A stretch of DNA of 16,854 nt, from contig JAQXHB010000024.1 in assembly GCA_029007015.1 (NCBI GenBank), forward strand, positions 1 to 16,854, read 5' to 3'. Source of the stretch: Bacillota bacterium (lineage in GTDB: Bacteria > Bacillota > Clostridia > Oscillospirales > Acutalibacteraceae). Position 1 is the stretch's first letter. Each line of letters begins with the position of its first letter. The notes under the pieces are model-generated. The model saw only the letters and a list, made by a program, of their open reading frames with translations, was not told the origin of the DNA and made no database searches. Of the stretch, positions 14,240-16,854 are shown piece by piece. A program made the translations under genes and the position numbers.

Positions 14240-15279
14240 TTGTCTACACTCCTATCTTCGGGTATAACCCTCGTCAAAGCATCTATCGCAACCTCAATCA
14301 TACTGTCGTCCGGCTCCTTGGTGGTCAGTCGCTGCAGCCACACGCCGGGCGCCGATATGATTTTCGTAACAACATTATCATGTCGGCCGCAGAACCGTAT
14401 CAGTTCGTACCCGATGCCGCATATAATCGGCAGTAACACTATTTTCAGCAGTATCCACAGCCATGAATTGGCCGCCAGCCACGGAAACGGAATAACGATG
14501 AGAGAATAAAACAGTATGCTGACAATGAGCATGAGTATCATAAACGATGTGCCGCACCGAGGGTGAAAGCGCTTTTGATTGCGCACATTCTCGACTGTCA
14601 ACTCCAGCCCCTTTTCGTAGCAGAATATGCTCTTGTGCTCGGCCCCGTGGTACTGAAACACCCGTCGTATATCCTTCATCATCGATACAGCAGCGAGATA
14701 AATAACAAAGATGGCCATTTTGACCACGCCCTCAATCAGCACCCGCCATGCGTCAATGCGGCCGCCCGTCATCATGTTGATAAGGTCAAACAGTTTGCTT
14801 GGCAGAACAAACATGAGCATCAGGGCGACAACGACGCCGAGGACTACCGATACGGCCATTACCGCCGAAGCGACGGCCTCCTCTTTTTTCTTCTTTTTAT
14901 CGTTATCGGTGTCCTCCTGCTTATCTTCGGTGACCGCGTTATCAGACTCGCCGGAAGCATCGGCGCCGTCTGCGTCGGCCGCGGCGTCAGCCCCATCTTT
15001 AAGCGAGTCGGACAAATCCACCGACAGCATCAGTGCCTTGTACCCCGTTATCATCGACTGAACAAAGTTAACCACGCCGCGTATTACCGGCAGTGTCAGC
15101 AACTTTGGCTTGGGTCGGCCGCTGTCGGCAAGGTCCTGTGATACGATGGTGCCGTCCGCCTTGCGACAGGATATGACCGTTTTAAAGGGCCCACGCATCA
15201 TGATGCCCTCGATAAGCGCCTGAACGCCGATGCTGGTTTTTTTGCACACGCCGTCCTTGCACTCATTTTCCTTACTCAT
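14233..15279 (-). CDS. yqhQ: YqhQ-family (DUF1385) membrane protein
   Basis: A 348-residue DUF1385 protein of uncertain biochemical role. The family hallmarks are clear: GVQALIEGIMMRGP near the N-terminus, then QYHGAEHKSIFCYEKG and KRFHPRCGTSF. At least four membrane segments are predicted by eye (about 137-160, 178-200, 240-265 and 270-300). A very acidic/Lys-rich linker (about 97-135: repeated Asp, Ala, Glu, then KKKKK) precedes the first strong segment. Two in-frame ATGs exist; 15279 is 8 nt from AAGGAG whereas 15285 is only 2 nt away, so 15279 is chosen. The yqhQ-prmC order is common in Firmicutes. The stop overlaps prmC and the gene starts 12 nt after the kinase. Confidence 0.9.
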   Translation of the reverse strand: MSKENECKDGVCKKTSIGVQALIEGIMMRGPFKTVISCRKADGTIVSQDLADSGRPKPKLLTLPVIRGVVNFVQSMITGYKALMLSVDLSDSLKDGADAAADADGADASGESDNAVTEDKQEDTDNDKKKKKEEAVASAVMAVSVVLGVVVALMLMFVLPSKLFDLINMMTGGRIDAWRVLIEGVVKMAIFVIYLAAVSMMKDIRRVFQYHGAEHKSIFCYEKGLELTVENVRNQKRFHPRCGTSFMILMLIVSILFYSLIVIPFPWLAANSWLWILLKIVLLPIICGIGYELIRFCGRHDNVVTKIISAPGVWLQRLTTKEPDDSMIEVAIDALTRVIPEDRSVDKW

Positions 15280-15291
15280 AAGCATTTCTCC

Positions 15292-16734
15292 TTAACTGAT
15301 GCTGTCTGCCGCGACGGTGTCGTGCGGCAGTTGAGTTTCAATCGGCAGTGTTATCATAACCGTCGTGCCGACATTTTCCTCAGAAGTTATCTCCAGTTCA
15401 CCGCCGTGGAAGTGAACTATCTCGCTGACAACAGCCAATCCTATGCCTGAACCGCGCACAGTGGTATTTGCTTTGTAAAACTTCTCGGTGACATGCTCGA
15501 TATCTTTATCAGGTATACCTATACCGGTATCCGCCACCGTTATGCGTGCGGTGCTGACAAATACCTCGGCCGATACGGTAACGGTATCGCCGCTGTTTGA
15601 ATACTTAATCGCGTTGTCAATAACATTGATGAACACCTGCTTGAGCCGTCCGGCGTCACCGATAACTGTCGGTGTGACCATCGGCTCGGCGTAATTTAAG
15701 GTGATACCGTTTTTCGCAGCGGCGTGCTGATACATGTATACCGCCTCGCTGAGTTCGGCAAACAAGTCGGTGCGCTCCATTCGGTAACTCATGCGGCCCG
15801 ACTGCATACGCGAAAAGTCGAGCAGTTCTTCAACCAGCCCCGACAGACGCTCGGTCTCGCTTATGATGACACCGACGCCTCTGTCGACCAACTCTTTGTC
15901 AGACGGGCCGGCCGACTGAATGGTCTCGCCCCAGCCCTTGATGGCCGTCAGCGGCGTGCGCAATTCGTGCGAGACCGACGATATAAATTCATTTTTCAGC
16001 CGCTCGGCTTCTTCCAATTCGCCCGCCATGTAGTTGATGGTGTCGCACAACTCACCCATCTCGTTATTGTCGCGCACATCAATGCGCGCCTTCAGGTCGC
16101 CCGTTGCGATTTTACGCGCGATGGTGCTGACCTCACGAATGGGCTTGACTATCGACTTTATAAAGAAAACGCCGGAAAAGACTTCTAACAGTATTATCAC
16201 AAGACCGACAAAGGCTATGATACTGGTTATGATGAACACCTGACGGTCAATGCGCTCCATTGAAGCCAAGCACCGCACTGCGCCTACCTTGTTTGAGTTG
16301 TAATCGGTCAGTATGTAACACGACGACATAACCCGCTCGTTATGGTCATTGACCGTAACGGTGTTGGCTGTATTGGAACTGCTTTTGAGCGCCTGCTCAT
16401 AGTCCTCGCCCGGCTTTTCATCGGTGTAAAAACCGCTTGTAGACAGTATGATGGCGCCGGACGCATCAATTATCTGCACCTCGACGCTGTTTTTCATCGG
16501 AAACTGCTCGGCCATCAGGCGCGCTTCAGCCGCAAAGCCGGCCGAATCGGTGACGCTGAGCCGGTCAAATGACACCGCAACACTGTTCAGGTAATCGGCC
16601 ACGCGGTCATTGTAGTAGTTGCTTATGACGGCGCTCAGAGTAATGACCAGCACGGTCACGACGCACGCCAATATAACAATCAGGTTTATCACCCAACGGC
16701 GTGTAACGCCCTTGACCTTGATAGCAACCTCCAC
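15292..16734 (-). CDS. OmpR-partner sensor histidine kinase
   Basis: A 480-residue membrane sensor kinase. Order: first membrane segment (about 14-37), an extracytoplasmic sensor region (about 38-165), second membrane segment (about 167-193), HAMP (about 194-247), HisKA with phospho-accepting His256 (SVSHELRTPLTAIKGW), and HATPase_c with N box NVIDNAIKYS (Asn374), G1 DTGIGIP and G2 GSGIGLAVV. All catalytic motifs are intact. Start is GTG 16734 with GGGAGG 8 nt upstream. It follows the response regulator by 38 nt. The architecture resembles the PhoR/WalK-like group without a PAS domain, but the signal cannot be told from sequence. It heads directly into yqhQ with no terminator. Confidence 0.94.
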   Translation of the reverse strand: MEVAIKVKGVTRRWVINLIVILACVVTVLVITLSAVISNYYNDRVADYLNSVAVSFDRLSVTDSAGFAAEARLMAEQFPMKNSVEVQIIDASGAIILSTSGFYTDEKPGEDYEQALKSSSNTANTVTVNDHNERVMSSCYILTDYNSNKVGAVRCLASMERIDRQVFIITSIIAFVGLVIILLEVFSGVFFIKSIVKPIREVSTIARKIATGDLKARIDVRDNNEMGELCDTINYMAGELEEAERLKNEFISSVSHELRTPLTAIKGWGETIQSAGPSDKELVDRGVGVIISETERLSGLVEELLDFSRMQSGRMSYRMERTDLFAELSEAVYMYQHAAAKNGITLNYAEPMVTPTVIGDAGRLKQVFINVIDNAIKYSNSGDTVTVSAEVFVSTARITVADTGIGIPDKDIEHVTEKFYKANTTVRGSGIGLAVVSEIVHFHGGELEITSEENVGTTVMITLPIETQLPHDTVAADSIS

Positions 16735-16772
16735 GCTGACAACCTCCCTTCCCGTTTAAAAATGTCGGGTAT

Positions 16773-16854
16773 TCACTGCTCGGTTGACCACTTGTATCCC
16801 ATGCCCCAAACGGTCAGCAGGTGCCTGGGTGTCGATGGCTCATCCTCGATTTTC
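16773..16854 (-). CDS. OmpR-family response regulator, C-terminal end (runs off the window)
   Basis: Only the last 26 codons and a TGA stop (16775-16773) are inside the window. The peptide KIEDEPSTPRHLLTVWGMGYKW followed by STEQ matches the end of an OmpR/PhoB winged-helix DNA-binding domain, where a V-x-G-x-GY-x-hydrophobic ending is typical. Its position just ahead of a histidine kinase gene makes it the likely cognate regulator. Confidence 0.88.
   Translation of the reverse strand, partial: KIEDEPSTPRHLLTVWGMGYKWSTEQ

Overview
The window looks like a chromosomal piece of a Gram-positive Clostridia genome, probably from the Ruminococcaceae/Oscillospiraceae area. This placement is an inference. 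It rests on a type III glutamine synthetase beside a type I-like glutamine synthetase and an ANTAR regulator, a T-box riboswitch ahead of cysE-cysS, a YqhQ/DUF1385-prmC gene pair, strong AGGAGG-type ribosome binding sites, and sigma-A-like promoters with 17-bp spacers. No insertion sequence, phage gene, CRISPR array, rRNA or tRNA gene was seen, and most genes are core functions.

Left region (1-2768), nitrogen assimilation. A 5' fragment of glnN (minus strand) faces away from a two-gene plus-strand operon. That operon encodes a type I glutamine synthetase-like protein that lacks the usual flap glutamate, then an ANTAR RNA-binding regulator whose receiver domain lacks the phosphoacceptor aspartate. 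The 338-bp gap between them holds two well-formed divergent promoters, a palindrome over the glnN -35 box, and a structured glnN leader. The leader has an intrinsic-terminator-like hairpin and a second hairpin whose hexaloop (AAUGAU) fits the A1/G4 rule of ANTAR RNA targets. This is the most interesting part of the window: a compact nitrogen-control module in which a catalytically suspect glutamine synthetase may inform an RNA antiterminator.

Middle region (2774-7318), cell envelope. A class A penicillin-binding protein (minus) with a Ser/Arg-rich cytoplasmic tail and a TSSK-repeat secreted tail is divergent from an HtrA-type membrane-anchored serine protease (plus). The genes share a 337-bp AT-rich intergenic region with promoters and inverted repeats. 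Clear terminators close both units.

Right region (7276-16854), all minus strand. Read in the direction of transcription, the 3' end of an OmpR-family response regulator is followed by its histidine kinase, yqhQ (DUF1385), prmC, recA, recX, rimO and pgsA. Gaps are 38 nt or less, with overlaps at yqhQ/prmC and recA/recX, so this is probably one long operon mixing signalling, translation, DNA repair and phospholipid synthesis. After pgsA a new promoter drives a T-box leader with a UGC (cysteine) specifier, controlling cysE and cysS, which overlap by ATGA. A bidirectional terminator separates cysS from htrA.
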